Assembly (NCBI GenBank): GCA_963813195.1
Contig: CAWEYC010000017.1
Span: 62,001-126,000, forward strand
Source: Roseiarcus sp963813195
GTDB lineage: Bacteria > Pseudomonadota > Alphaproteobacteria > Rhizobiales > Beijerinckiaceae
DNA: 64,000 nucleotides
Reading direction: 5' to 3'
Shown here: in pieces, positions 35,082 through 45,009 of the stretch
Layout of the letters: each line of letters begins with the position of its first letter
Numbering within the stretch: position 1 is the stretch's first letter
Notes under the pieces: model-generated
Databases searched by the model: none
Told to the model about the DNA's origin: nothing
Seen by the model: the letters and a program-made list of their open reading frames with translations, nothing else
Translations under genes and position numbers: made by a program

Positions 35082-35840
35082 TCAGGTCTGAAGCGGACGC
35101 AGCGCGGCCTCAAGCGCGTGCAGCCGCGCGAGGCCTTCGGCGTCGGTCTTCTCGAAAGGCTCCTCGCACAAGGTTACAAGCGCCGCGCTATCTTCGAGGG
35201 TGTCGACCTCGACGTCGACGGGATACTTCGCCCGGGCGGCGAGGTTCGAAGGCAGGTAGGTAATCCAGCCGATCCGCGGTTGGAGAATGCGCTCGCCCGC
35301 CGCAAACGTCGGATCGGGGACCTTGGGGAGGTCGAGGATATAGAAGGAAAACATCGCGCACATTTCCGCGGGCTTCCAGATCTCGAGGGCGAATTTCATC
35401 AACGGCCGAAGTTCAGAGGCGCGCCACGGCCGGCCAGTCGCCGGCCGCAACTTGGAAAGCCGCATCAAGACGTAGTTCGGATAGATGGTTGCATGGCGGC
35501 CAAAAGCGCCGACGCTGCAGTGGGTATCGGCGTAGCTCGACTTGCGGAAATCGTAGGGCGGCGATCCCGCATGGCCTCCCCAGATATCGCTCCCCAGCTC
35601 CGGCCAAGGGCGGGCGCTGACCTCATATCGATTGATACTGTCGATCACAAGCTGCTTCGCCTGGATCTCGCTCAGGGGGACAGGAACCGTCTCCTCCCTG
35701 GTTATCGGGGACTTCAGCCAGCTCTGATAGATCGGATCGAAATTGGGGAGACCTGTGACAAACCGCGATAGTTTATCCGCGTCGTCGGCTTGCGGCGGGT
35801 CGCGCGATTCCCACGAAAGGCTAAGTCTCAGATCAGTCAT
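35082..35840 (-). CDS. Imm52-type immunity protein for the adjacent toxin
   Basis: The 252-residue cytosolic protein starts at the ATG at 35840 (TGGAGCACGCCT upstream) with MTDLRLSLSWESRDPPQA, the usual opening of Imm52 immunity proteins. Other family-like parts are IWGGHAGSPPYDFRKSS, ATIYPNYVLMRLSKL and GWITYLPSNLAAR. It lies 13 bp downstream of a gene whose C-terminus is a Tox-REase-5 nuclease, and this toxin/immunity pairing is known from polymorphic toxin surveys. It should bind and block that nuclease. A short ORF extension upstream would overlap the toxin gene and has no ribosome site. Confidence 0.75.
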   Translation of the reverse strand: MTDLRLSLSWESRDPPQADDADKLSRFVTGLPNFDPIYQSWLKSPITREETVPVPLSEIQAKQLVIDSINRYEVSARPWPELGSDIWGGHAGSPPYDFRKSSYADTHCSVGAFGRHATIYPNYVLMRLSKLRPATGRPWRASELRPLMKFALEIWKPAEMCAMFSFYILDLPKVPDPTFAAGERILQPRIGWITYLPSNLAARAKYPVDVEVDTLEDSAALVTLCEEPFEKTDAEGLARLHALEAALRPLQT

Positions 35841-35853
35841 AGGCGTGCTCCAC

Positions 35854-37233
35854 TCAGTTTGGATCGAAAACGACCGACAGGTTTTCTCTGATCTGCGGGT
35901 CATCCGCGATTTTGTTCAATCCCCGATAGCCTTTCTCAGTTTGGGCGTGCCAGACGACCACGCGGCCCGCGTCAAGAGCGGCAGCTGATTGTCTTTTCAT
36001 TTGAATTCTTGGGTTGCTGTCTGTTGAAATCCACCCGTACAGCTCATCATTCTCATCGAACATAAAATCGATGTCCGCCTTGGCTTCGAGCAGGATACCG
36101 GTGTCTGGATCGCAGCCGTCAAACATCACCTTCCCGAGTGCAATCGCCCAGCCGTAGGGGAGCTTGCTGATGTATTCCTGATAGGCAATGGAATTCTGCG
36201 ATTGGGTCGTCTTCGGCTCGCGCGTCGGGTCGGGGCAGAGCTTGGGCTCGTCGTTATCAGCGGCTGGCGCGGCGGCAGGCTCGCCGTCCCCACTACGCAA
36301 ACCCGCGGCGAAGTGATCGAGGACTTCGACCTCGGCCACCAAGGATTGTCGCTGATTGGGACCGCTGACCGTCCTCGCGACGGGTTGGCCGTTCCGATCG
36401 TAGAAGACGCCGCTCGGACCTTGGAGGCCGACCGCCAGGTTCCGCCACTGGCCGTCGATCAGGACTTTGAAGGTCACCGAAGTCTCGTCGTGAGCCCAGC
36501 GGTAATTCATGTCAGGACGACCGGGGACGGAGCCCTCGTCGACGATCGGGTTGCCGCTCGGCACGAAGATCGCGCCGAACAGGATCGTTGCTTCGGAGAA
36601 GCGGCCGGCCAATGTCGCGAGCCCGTCCAGCGCGGTCGTGGTCAAGTCGCTGGCGGGCAGCGAGCCGACACTCGCTGCCGGAGCAGGGGAAAGAAAGGCA
36701 AAAGCCGCACCGCCGCGAGACGAAACGCTTGCGGCGGGGCTTAAGTCGGTCTTCGGCTTGTCCGTCCCCGTCCCCGTCCCCGTCCCCGCCCCAGCCTTGG
36801 GCGCGAACCAACCGGGATTGGGAGAGGCGCCTGTTCTCGGGTGTTTTTCGTCCCAGTCGTCGTCCTTCAGAAGCCCGCAGGCGACAAGGCCGTGGGCGAG
36901 ACGTCGCTTTTCCAACGCGCCGTATTGGCGCTCCAGGGGTGCGGGAGGGTCGGGAAGTCGCAGCAGCAATGCCGCGATCTGCGCGCGGGCGAGTTCCCCG
37001 TTGCGCAGCGCGGCTGCAACGACGTCGACGCCTCTGCGCATGCCGCCGACGTCGAGCGGAAAGCCATAGAGCTTGGATAGATCGAGGTTGAGATCGCGTC
37101 CATCTCGTCGGGTCCAACTGCCCTTCGCATCGCGCGCCACCAGCACAATGCCGCCGACTCGCAACCCGTCAGCGTCGCACTCAATTCGTCCGGGACAGAG
37201 CCGGAAATGGCGCACGGAAGATCGATCGTCCAT
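35854..37233 (-). CDS. polymorphic toxin with C-terminal Tox-REase-5 nuclease domain
   Basis: The 459-residue protein has an N-terminal domain of about 150 residues of unknown type (CPGRIECDADGLRVGGIVLV) and a low-complexity linker (GAGTGTGTGTDKP, encoded by a CCCCGT repeat at 36763-36790). A middle part (about 170-310) follows, then a C-terminal nuclease. The nuclease shows the restriction-endonuclease-like pattern VMFDGCDPDTGILLEAKADID, with the catalytic D...ExK in FDG...LEAK, and a following Gln/His-rich helix. It probably cuts nucleic acid in rival cells. There is no signal peptide, so export would need T6SS or a similar machine not in this window. I chose the ATG at 37233. Alternatives are ATG 37248 and GTG 37302. 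Confidence 0.75.
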   Translation of the reverse strand: MDDRSSVRHFRLCPGRIECDADGLRVGGIVLVARDAKGSWTRRDGRDLNLDLSKLYGFPLDVGGMRRGVDVVAAALRNGELARAQIAALLLRLPDPPAPLERQYGALEKRRLAHGLVACGLLKDDDWDEKHPRTGASPNPGWFAPKAGAGTGTGTGTDKPKTDLSPAASVSSRGGAAFAFLSPAPAASVGSLPASDLTTTALDGLATLAGRFSEATILFGAIFVPSGNPIVDEGSVPGRPDMNYRWAHDETSVTFKVLIDGQWRNLAVGLQGPSGVFYDRNGQPVARTVSGPNQRQSLVAEVEVLDHFAAGLRSGDGEPAAAPAADNDEPKLCPDPTREPKTTQSQNSIAYQEYISKLPYGWAIALGKVMFDGCDPDTGILLEAKADIDFMFDENDELYGWISTDSNPRIQMKRQSAAALDAGRVVVWHAQTEKGYRGLNKIADDPQIRENLSVVFDPN

Positions 37234-37501
37234 CTGGGGCGCTCTCATGAATTTCTGAAATTCAGGAGAACATACGACGAACATTGTGGCAAGCTTTATC
37301 ACGCCGTTCTCGTGTTTTTCGTCGCCGCGAACCGGAGCGACCCCTTCGAACTGGGCCGGTGGCGCCCCGCCGGGCTCGCGGGAGGACCCTCACGTGCCCG
37401 CCTTCGAGACAACGGCCACGGCCCGTTGAGGGTGTCGGTCAGTCTGGTGGCCGAAGACCGGGGCTTCGTTGTGGCCCGCAAGCGATTTCAATCACATAGG
37501 C

Positions 37502-37563
37502 GTTCGCAGTTTTATCCTGAGTGGCGCGCCATTTCCGGCATCACTCAGGACAGAACTGCGAAC
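37502..37563. repeat. 21-bp inverted repeat with 20-base loop
   Basis: Left arm 37502-37522 and right arm 37543-37563 are complementary except at two positions, both of which would be G-U pairs in RNA. Each arm begins or ends with GTTCGCAGTT / AACTGCGAAC. The loop holds the palindrome GGCGCGCC, which is also at the tRNA-Arg 3' end. It may be a recombinase site, a MITE-like remnant or a terminator stem. Confidence 0.65.
37523..37535 (+). repeat. second copy of the tRNA-Arg 3'-end 13-mer (possible attR)
   Basis: GGCGCGCCATTTC is repeated here from 34931-34943. It sits in the loop of the 21-bp inverted repeat. If it is a real attachment site, it marks the right end of a 2.6-kb toxin island. The 8-bp palindromic core makes chance recurrence possible. 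Confidence 0.35.
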
Positions 37564-37791
37564 ATAGGTCTTGAATGGCGCCGGTGCGTGTTTGCCGTCT
37601 TGGGCGAGCGAAGCGGTCGAGCGCTTGGGTTCGTGGCGTTCGGCCATAGCCTCCATCGGAGCGGGCGGCTCGTCATCTCGACCGGCGGACTTGATCCTCC
37701 AATTCCTCGGAGGAAGCCGTGCTCGGAAGAAGCCGAGTTCGACTGGCTATGCTAGACAGAATCGTCGATCGTCCCTTCTACAATTGTAACG

Positions 37792-40499
37792 ATGCCCGAT
37801 TCTCTCGTCCCCGTGTTGACGCCCCACGGCACATTGCGCGTCGAACGGGAGCCGTCGGAATTTCCGCTTCACGAGGCCGTCGCCGGTCGTCTTGGCGCCG
37901 CATTCGCTCGCGGCGGCGGGCACGGGCTTCTGCAACTGGGCCTCGCCGAAGCGGGGAGCCGCCTGCCGCCGGAGCTTGCGTTCTGGCGTGCGTTCGCCAT
38001 GCGGTTCATCGCCGCGGTCTGCGCGAACGGCGAAGCGGCGACGGTCGAGGCGCCGAGGGTCTTGGCGCCGGCCGCGGCCGATCTCACACGATTGATCGAG
38101 GAGGCGCCGCCAATGCGCGGCGGCGAGTATCTCGACGCCGAGCGTCTCATCGGGCTGTGGCGTTCGCTTCAACAAGCAATCGACGTCGAGCGCGCCGCAA
38201 GCGGCCTCCCGATCGGCGCTTTTCTGGCCGCGCGCGACAGCCGCTGGCGGCTCGTCGGGCGCGTGCATTTCAACCTCGCCGAGAATTGTAAGGACGCCGA
38301 GCGCCCTTTCGCCTTCCTGGCCACCTACGCCGCCTCGCTCGCCACCCATGGCGCGCTTCGGCACGCGCCCCTCGGCGCGGCGCTGCGTGAATTCGCCGGC
38401 GCCGGGGCGAAGAACGAACTGCTGCGACTGCTGGAACCGGTCGAACGGGCGGGCGAAAGCTGCGCCTGGCTGAAGCAAATCGTCGATTTCGGGCGAGATC
38501 TTCCACCCGCTTCGCTGGACGCCGAGCGAGGCGATCCGGCTGCTCGGCGACGTCGAGACGCTGGAGCAGGCCGGCGTCGTCGTGCGCATGCCGGCCTCGT
38601 GGCGCGCGGGGCGGCCGAGTCGCCCGTCGGTGGAGGCGACGGTGGGATCGAACGCCCCCTCCGTCGTGGGCGCCTCGTCGCTGCTCGACTTTCAGGTCGA
38701 GGTGAGCCTCGACGGCGAGCCGCTGACATCAGAGGAGATCGCCAGCCTCGTCGGCTCGGCGGACGGACTCGCGATGCTGCGCGGCAAATGGGTCGAGGTC
38801 GACCCGATGCATCTGAAGGCGACGCTCGACAGATATGCCGAGATCGAACGCCTCGCCCGCAAGGAAGGCGTCTCGTTCGGGCGGGCGATGCGCCTGCTGG
38901 CGGGGGCGGACATCGGCGAGCGCGAGACCGCGTCCGCATCGGATGTCGCGTGGGAGCGCGTGAACGCGGGCCCATGGCTCGCCGAGACGCTCGCCGCCTG
39001 CCGCAGGCCCGATGTCCTCGCGGCCGCCCATCCAGGCGACGCCTTGAAGGCGACGCTGCGCCCTTACCAGGACGTCGGCTTGCGCTGGCTCGGCTTCCTC
39101 ACCCGGCTCGGTCTCGGCGCCTGTCTCGCCGACGACATGGGGCTCGGCAAGACCGTTCAGGTGCTGGCGCTGCTGCTCACGTTCAGCGGGCGAGAAGGCC
39201 GATCGCGGCCGAGCCTCATCGTCGCTCCGGCCTCGCTGCTCGCCAACTGGGCGGCGGAAGCCGAACGCTTTGCGCCGTCGCTGAAGGTGCTCGTCGCCCA
39301 TCCCGCCTTCACGCCGGCGGAGCGCCTGAAGGCGCTCTGCGCCGAAGAACTGGCTCAGACCGACCTGATCGTGACGAGCTATGCGGCGCTGCTGCGGCTC
39401 GACTGGATCGGCCGTACGCGCTGGCGGCTCGCCGTCATCGACGAGGCGCAGACGATCAAGAACCCGGACGCCAAACAGACCCGCGCGGTGAAGGCGCTCG
39501 ACGCCGAGGGCCGCATCGCGCTCACCGGCACGCCGATCGAGAACAATCTCCGCGACCTGTGGTCGATCTTCGATTTCCTCAATCCGGGGCTGCTCGGCTC
39601 GTCGAAGGCGTTCGCGAATTTCGTCAAGCGGCTCGCCGATCGCACGCCTCCTTCCTTTGCGCCGCTGCGCAAGCTCGTCGCGCCCTACATTCTGCGCCGG
39701 CTGAAAACCGACCGCAGCGTGATCTCCGACCTTCCCGACAAGACCGAGGTCACGGCCTACTGCGGACTCAGCCGCAAGCAGGCGGCGCTCTATCAGGCGA
39801 CTGTCCGGGAGTTCGAGCGCCGGCTCGAAGAATCCAGCGACGAAATGGGGCGGCGCGGCCTCGTGCTGGCGACGCTCATGCGTCTGAAACAGATTTGCAA
39901 TCACGGTTCGCATGGCTTCGGTGGCGGCGAAAAATGGGAGAGCGAGGACAGCGGCAAGTTCGCGCGGCTCACCGAGATCGCCGCTACTGTGGCGAGCCGC
40001 CAGGAGAAGATGCTCGTCTTCACCCAGTTTAAGGAGACTGTCGAACCGCTCGGCGACCTGTTGGCTGGCGCTTTCGGCCGCCCCGGACTCGCGCTCAGCG
40101 GCGACACGGCGGTGGACAAGCGCCGGGCGTTGGTCAAGACCTTCCAGGAAGACGAGGGCGCGCCGTTTTTCGTCCTGTCGCTGAAAGCGGGCGGCTCCGG
40201 GCTGAATCTGACGGCGGCCTCGCATGTCGTGCATTTCGACCGCTGGTGGAATCCGGCGGTGGAGAATCAGGCGACCGACCGCGCCTTCCGCATAGGACAG
40301 AAGCGCAACGTCCTCGTGCACAAGTTCGTCTGCCGTGGCACGATCGAGGAACGAATCGACGAACTCATCGAGTTCGAAGCGTCGGATGGCCGAGGACATG
40401 CTCTCCGGCGGGGGAGAAATCCACCTGACCGAACTCGCCGACGCCGATCTGATGGCGCTGGTCAGGTTAGACCTCGACGCCGCGACCAAGGAGGGGTGA
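37792..40499 (+). pseudogene. SNF2-family ATPase/helicase, two frameshifts as read
   Basis: This is a full-length SWI2/SNF2 ATPase of about 900 residues if two extra bases are ignored. The N-terminal part (frame 1, to about 38485) and the DUF3670-like part (frame 2) join where GATTTCGGG should be GATTCGGG, restoring GEIFHPLRWTPSEAIRLLGD. The ATPase has DDMGLGKTVQVLALL (motif I), VIDEAQTIKNP (motif II), LTGTPIENNLRDLWSIFDFL (III) and the helicase-C motifs FSLKAGGSGLNLTAA-type and QATDRAFRIGQ. A second extra T near 40370 shifts the last 40 residues, whose true end is LTELADADLMALVRLDL. Both errors are a T added in a TTC context. It is coupled to the SWIM gene downstream. Confidence 0.8.
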
Positions 40500-40503
40500 C
40501 GCA

Positions 40504-41559
40504 ATGAGCCATTGGGGTTTCCGCCCGTACGTGCCCGTCGCGCAGCGCCGCGCGCAGGCGGTGAACGAAATCGAGAAGCTCAGGAAGAAAGGGAGCGTCG
40601 TCCGGCCAATCGCGATCGAGGGCCGCAAGATCGCCAAGAACTTCTGGGGCAAGGCGTGGTGCGATAATCTGGAGCGCTATTCCGACTTCCAGAACCGGCT
40701 GCCGCGCGGGCGGACCTACGTCTGCAACGGCTCGGTGATCGATCTCGGGATTTCGCACGGCAAGGTGGAGGCGCTGGTCAGCGGCTCCGAAATCTACAAA
40801 GTGAAAATCGACATCGCGGTTGCGGCGCCGTCGCGGTGGAAGGCGATCTGCGCGGATTGCGCGGGCTCGGTCGGGTCGCTGGTCGAACTTCTGCAAGGCA
40901 AGCTGTCGAAAAACGTGATGGTGCGCGTTTGCCGCGAGGCCGACGGCCTGTTCCCGGCGCCGCGCGAGATCGAGATGTCCTGCTCTTGCCCAGATTGGGC
41001 GGGCATGTGCAAGCATGTGGCGGCGGCGCTGTACGGCGTCGGCGCGCGGCTCGACTCCGATCCCGACCTCTTGTTCGTGCTGCGCGGCGTCGACCGCGCC
41101 GAACTCGTCGCGGCCGTCGGCGCCGACTTGCCGTTGACCCAGACCGCCGCGACGAGCGAACGGGTGCTCGCCGACGATGACGTCGCCGCGCTGTTCGGGC
41201 TCGAAATGGACGCCCCCGTGGCTGCGGTCCAGAAGACTGAGAGCGGCGGAACGAAGAGGGCGCGACGCGGCCCGGACAAGACAGCCGCCGCGAAGAAAAA
41301 GCAGGCGAGCGGCGCTTCGCAGCCGCTGCGCTCACTTGCTGTGAAAACTCGAGCGCGACAAAACGGCAAAACCGTTGCGGCTCCGGCCGCCGCAGCAGGA
41401 TCGAAGCGACGCGGCGCCGCCACCGTACCGTCGCCCATCAGTCATTCGACGCCTTCCGTGTCGACGGCCGCCAAACCTCCGCGCCTCGAACCGCAGCCCG
41501 CCGGCCGCACCCGCGCAGCGAAATGGATTGGCGCCCGGGCCCGGAAAGCCGACCGATGA
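40504..41559 (+). CDS. SWIM zinc-finger protein, partner of the SNF2 ATPase
   Basis: The 351-residue protein begins MSHWGFRPYVPVAQRRAQA and carries a SWIM finger, CSCPDWAGMCKH (about residues 160-171; CxCx6CxH), which binds zinc and probably DNA or protein. The last 110 residues are Lys/Arg/Ala/Pro-rich and disordered, as in nucleic-acid-binding tails. The ATG is four bases after the restored stop of the SNF2 gene, and the ribosome site AAGGAGGGG lies inside that gene, so the two are translated together. SNF2-SWIM pairs are widespread in bacteria, and their role (chromatin, repair or defence) is not known. Confidence 0.85.
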   Translation: MSHWGFRPYVPVAQRRAQAVNEIEKLRKKGSVVRPIAIEGRKIAKNFWGKAWCDNLERYSDFQNRLPRGRTYVCNGSVIDLGISHGKVEALVSGSEIYKVKIDIAVAAPSRWKAICADCAGSVGSLVELLQGKLSKNVMVRVCREADGLFPAPREIEMSCSCPDWAGMCKHVAAALYGVGARLDSDPDLLFVLRGVDRAELVAAVGADLPLTQTAATSERVLADDDVAALFGLEMDAPVAAVQKTESGGTKRARRGPDKTAAAKKKQASGASQPLRSLAVKTRARQNGKTVAAPAAAAGSKRRGAATVPSPISHSTPSVSTAAKPPRLEPQPAGRTRAAKWIGARARKADR

Positions 41560-41785
41560 TCGACTTCGTCCGCCCTACGATACGGCGCGGATTTTTCGGC
41601 CGCAGCCGTACACGACTGCGAACACCGCCGGGCGTCATGGCGCAGCCGGCAACGGGCGTGGCCGACGAGCACGGAAGAGCGACGCACATTTTGCGCGCCA
41701 TCAATGCGCCCCCTGCTTGCGCCCGGCTCTTGCCGGCTCCCCCGCGTCCGTTATGATGCCGGTATCGCGTAAGGGAGAAACTTCG

Positions 41786-41983
41786 ATGCTTCGCGCCGGG
41801 CTGGGATGGGCAGTGCTTGTGATGATTGCGGTCGCCGCCATGTCGGCGACAGACGCGCGGGCCAGTGACAGAGGCCGCTACTGTCCCTGCGAGGATCGTT
41901 ATGCGGATTGCATGCACGAAGGAAAAGGCAGGCAATATTGCGAAACGCAGAATCGGGAGTGTGTATGGCACGAGTGCCGCTGA
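41786..41983 (+). CDS. small exported six-cysteine protein
   Basis: The 65-residue product starts at an ATG after AAGGGAGAAACTTCG. A signal peptide (LGWAVLVMIAVAAMSATDARA) leaves about 37 residues with six cysteines spaced CPC-(7)-C-(9)-C-(6)-C-(4)-C, consistent with three disulphides. There is no known family. A similar six-Cys exported protein lies at 48880, and other Cys-rich exported proteins follow at 50.8 and 51.4 kb. It faces the 3' end of the M16 peptidase gene. Confidence 0.65.
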   Translation: MLRAGLGWAVLVMIAVAAMSATDARASDRGRYCPCEDRYADCMHEGKGRQYCETQNRECVWHECR

Positions 41984-42099
41984 GCGGCCAAGCGGCAGGG
42001 TTCTCTGGGCGAGGCGACGCATCTCGCCCATTCGCCTGGCGCGGATGGTCCATGAGGGCGGCCCGCGTTTGGTCATGCGTAAGGGATATCCCATCCGCG

Positions 42100-44958
42100 T
42101 CAATGATCGCCGGCTAACTGCTCCGGCGTGATCTCAGCCTTCCAGGCCGCGATATCGACGAGATATTTCTCGGCGGCCTGTTGAACGTCGGCGGATGTCA
42201 CCTGGTTCAAGTCAGGCGCGGTCGCACGAATGACGTCAAGCCTACGCGGGTCTGATTGCACGCCGAGCAGCGCATTGAACCAATAGGCGTTCGTCTGCAT
42301 TTGGTCGACGGCTTCTTCGAATTTCGGCGCGCGCGCCCGGTTCAATTCATCTTCCGAGATTGGATTCGCCGCCAAATCGGCGGCGATCGCATGGGTGACA
42401 TCGAAGAACAATGGCATCTTGGCGGATGGCAGCTCGGTCGCCGCCAGGAAATAGCCGTAGCCGGGCGACGCTTTGGACGCCTCGAGCATTGTCTGTGGCG
42501 AGTACGTGACGCCGTCGCGAATGCGCAACTGGTCCATGAGGCGTGACGCGAAGACGTTCCCGAGCACCGCCAGGCTGGCTTGCGCTTTGAGGTCGAAAGC
42601 GTCGGTGGTCGGCCAGGCAATCACGGCAATGCCCTGGTCGGCGCGTCCATGATGATGCAGAACGACCGGCGTCGGCGTGGCGGCGGGGAACCTGATCGAT
42701 GACGCCGCGGCGAGTTTCGAGGGCGACGCATCGATATGCGGCGGCAGGGCGCCGAAAGTGGCGGCGACCTCTTTGATTACCCGCTCGACCACGACATCGC
42801 CGACGATGGTCACGTCGAGCGGCGCGGAAACCAGCTGCGCTTCAAGCATCGTCTTGAAGTCGGCAGGCTCGAGGGCCTCGACGGCGGCAGAGGACGGCCA
42901 AGCCCAACGGGGATCGCCGCCATGCAAAAGACTGGGGATGTCGCGCTGGAAGACGCCTTCGGGCGAGCCGTTCGCTTCGACGAGACCGGCTTTTTCTTCG
43001 GAGCGAGCGCGCTCGAGCCCGCTGCTGCGCCAACCAGGCGCGTTGACATAGGCGGCCAGAACCTGGAGTTCGGTTGCGAGATCGGCAGGTCGCGTCGGCC
43101 CCCAAAGAGCGAAGCTCTTATCGCCGACCGTCGACTGCGCATCGTAGGACCGGCCCGCCAAGGCGCGCAACATGTCGTTGAAGTCGACGTCCTTCAGACC
43201 GCCAAAAACGAACGCCCCCTGTTCGAAGGCCCAAGCAGGCGGCACATCATTCGCTGGCAATCCAAGCCGGCCCTGGCCGAAGTTGACACCGACCAACGCC
43301 TGTCCGGCCGTAAATGTCGTCGGCTTGACGGTCAACCGGACCCCATTGGCGAAACTTACCAAGGTCGTCTGCAAATCTTCGATCGTCTTTTCTTCGACGA
43401 CGCGCCCCGGAGGACCGAAACCCGTGTACGGCCACGCCACTTGTGCGTCGGCCCTCGGCGCCGCGAGCGGCGCGTTCTCGGCCGCCGCCAGGGCTGCGGT
43501 CAAGGCCGCCTGTCCGCCTTGGAGCGGGGTTGGGCTTGTGAGAATGAGCAGCGGTCCGTAATCAGCCATGACGCTGCGCAAGGCTGCATTGACGCGCGCA
43601 ACCGACAAGTCTTTGAAGGCCTCATTGGCGATGGCGAGTTCATCGACCGGGCTTTCAAGGACGCTGCCGTTGTTCACGGCAGTTGTCAGAATGTCCGCCA
43701 CATCGCGGCTGCGGCGTGTTGAGACTTCCGCCGCTGCTTTTTGGAATTGCGCGCGGAAATCGTTCGTGGCGCGCGCCACCTCATCGGCGGCGACGCCATA
43801 TTTGAGCAGGCTGCGTACATTTGTCACGGCCGCATCAAGCGCGCGATGCCAGTCCTGCGGCTGCGAGTCGAGCACAATGAGATGAAAATAAGCCTGCGGC
43901 GACAACCTCTGGTTCGCCGGCTGCGCCTGTGAGAAGGGACGTTCTGGCCCGTTCGCCAGAGCTTGCAAGCGATAGGCGAGGATCTGAAGCCCGACATTGT
44001 CGATGAGATTGGTCTCTTCCCGCGCCTTGGTGTCTTGTGCAGCCGCGCTCACCCAATCGAGGACTAGACCCGCGGATTCGCCGGGATCGACGAAGAGATC
44101 GGCTTGAGGAAGGTGGGGACCGATCGGCGGCTCGACAGGATCTTTCCCCGGCTGCCCCGCCGGCTTCCAATCGGAAAAGCTGCTCGTAATCTTCGCCTGG
44201 ATCACCTTCGGATCGATATCGCCAATGATGATCAAAGTGGCGCGATCCGGCCTGTAATAGGCAGTGTAGAAATCGCGGATCAAAGAGACCGGAGCGTTTC
44301 TGATCACGTCCGGCTTTCCGATCGGAAAGCGTGAGGCTTCCGCCGAACCTGGCAGAGCCTGTTGTATCATCAGCTTGTAACCCCGGGCGTCCGGCGTGTC
44401 GCGCAGCCGCTCCTCGGCCAGAATGACGCCGCGCTCGTCGTTCATGGCCGCCTGCGTCAAGTCGAGCTCGCTCGCGATATCGCGTAGCAGAAGCAACGCG
44501 GTGTCGATCGACTGGGAATCATTCTTCGGCAGATTGAATGCGTAAGCCGTTTGGTCGAAACCCGTTTGCGCGTTGGCGTCGGCGCCGATCCCCATTCCGA
44601 GCCGTTGCAAAGCCGGCCAGACCTGATTGCCCGGAAAATGGCGCGAACCACGGAAGGCCATATGCTCGAGGAAATGGGCGAGCCCTTGCTGCGCATCGCT
44701 CTCCTGCGCCGATCCCGCCTCGATACAGAGCCGCATGGCGACGGCATTCTTCGGCGTGGCGTTGTGCATGATGGCGTAACGCATTCCATTCGGCAGCGTG
44801 CCGAAAAGCACAGCGGGATCGGCCCGCACGTCGCTACGCGCCTGCGGCCAATCCGTTGCGGCAGCGGGAGTTAGCGGTCCAAAGGTGATCCCAGACGCCG
44901 CACAAAGGATCGCTGCCGTATCAACCAGACAGTTACGAACGGATTTTTTCACTACCAT
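42100..44958 (-). CDS. exported M16-family zinc metallopeptidase
   Basis: The 952-residue protein has a signal peptide (cleavage near AAA-TDW, residue 35) and two M16 (pitrilysin/insulinase) repeats. The inverted zinc motif HFLEH is at residues 95-99, and the third ligand Glu lies about 75 residues on, in NDERGVILAEE. The second half lacks a zinc motif, as usual. Size and layout match PqqL/YhjJ-type periplasmic enzymes that degrade peptides in a closed chamber. The ATG follows CAGGAAA. It is the last gene of a leftward set of four exported proteins and lies 51 bp from the repeat-protein gene. Confidence 0.9.
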   Translation of the reverse strand: MVVKKSVRNCLVDTAAILCAASGITFGPLTPAAATDWPQARSDVRADPAVLFGTLPNGMRYAIMHNATPKNAVAMRLCIEAGSAQESDAQQGLAHFLEHMAFRGSRHFPGNQVWPALQRLGMGIGADANAQTGFDQTAYAFNLPKNDSQSIDTALLLLRDIASELDLTQAAMNDERGVILAEERLRDTPDARGYKLMIQQALPGSAEASRFPIGKPDVIRNAPVSLIRDFYTAYYRPDRATLIIIGDIDPKVIQAKITSSFSDWKPAGQPGKDPVEPPIGPHLPQADLFVDPGESAGLVLDWVSAAAQDTKAREETNLIDNVGLQILAYRLQALANGPERPFSQAQPANQRLSPQAYFHLIVLDSQPQDWHRALDAAVTNVRSLLKYGVAADEVARATNDFRAQFQKAAAEVSTRRSRDVADILTTAVNNGSVLESPVDELAIANEAFKDLSVARVNAALRSVMADYGPLLILTSPTPLQGGQAALTAALAAAENAPLAAPRADAQVAWPYTGFGPPGRVVEEKTIEDLQTTLVSFANGVRLTVKPTTFTAGQALVGVNFGQGRLGLPANDVPPAWAFEQGAFVFGGLKDVDFNDMLRALAGRSYDAQSTVGDKSFALWGPTRPADLATELQVLAAYVNAPGWRSSGLERARSEEKAGLVEANGSPEGVFQRDIPSLLHGGDPRWAWPSSAAVEALEPADFKTMLEAQLVSAPLDVTIVGDVVVERVIKEVAATFGALPPHIDASPSKLAAASSIRFPAATPTPVVLHHHGRADQGIAVIAWPTTDAFDLKAQASLAVLGNVFASRLMDQLRIRDGVTYSPQTMLEASKASPGYGYFLAATELPSAKMPLFFDVTHAIAADLAANPISEDELNRARAPKFEEAVDQMQTNAYWFNALLGVQSDPRRLDVIRATAPDLNQVTSADVQQAAEKYLVDIAAWKAEITPEQLAGDH

Positions 44959-45009
44959 TTTCCTGAGATCCTGACGAAAACCATCTTTCAGCGCCGCCGT
45001 CGTTGGCGA

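Larger units (their letters stand above)
37234..37791. other. intergenic stretch with large inverted repeat, no gene
   Basis: The 558 bp between the toxin and the SNF2 gene contain the long inverted repeat at 37502-37563, the second copy of the tRNA-end 13-mer, and short Arg-rich frames without ribosome sites. The AT content rises just before the SNF2 start (ACAATTGTAAC). This may be the scarred right edge of the island. Confidence 0.5.
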
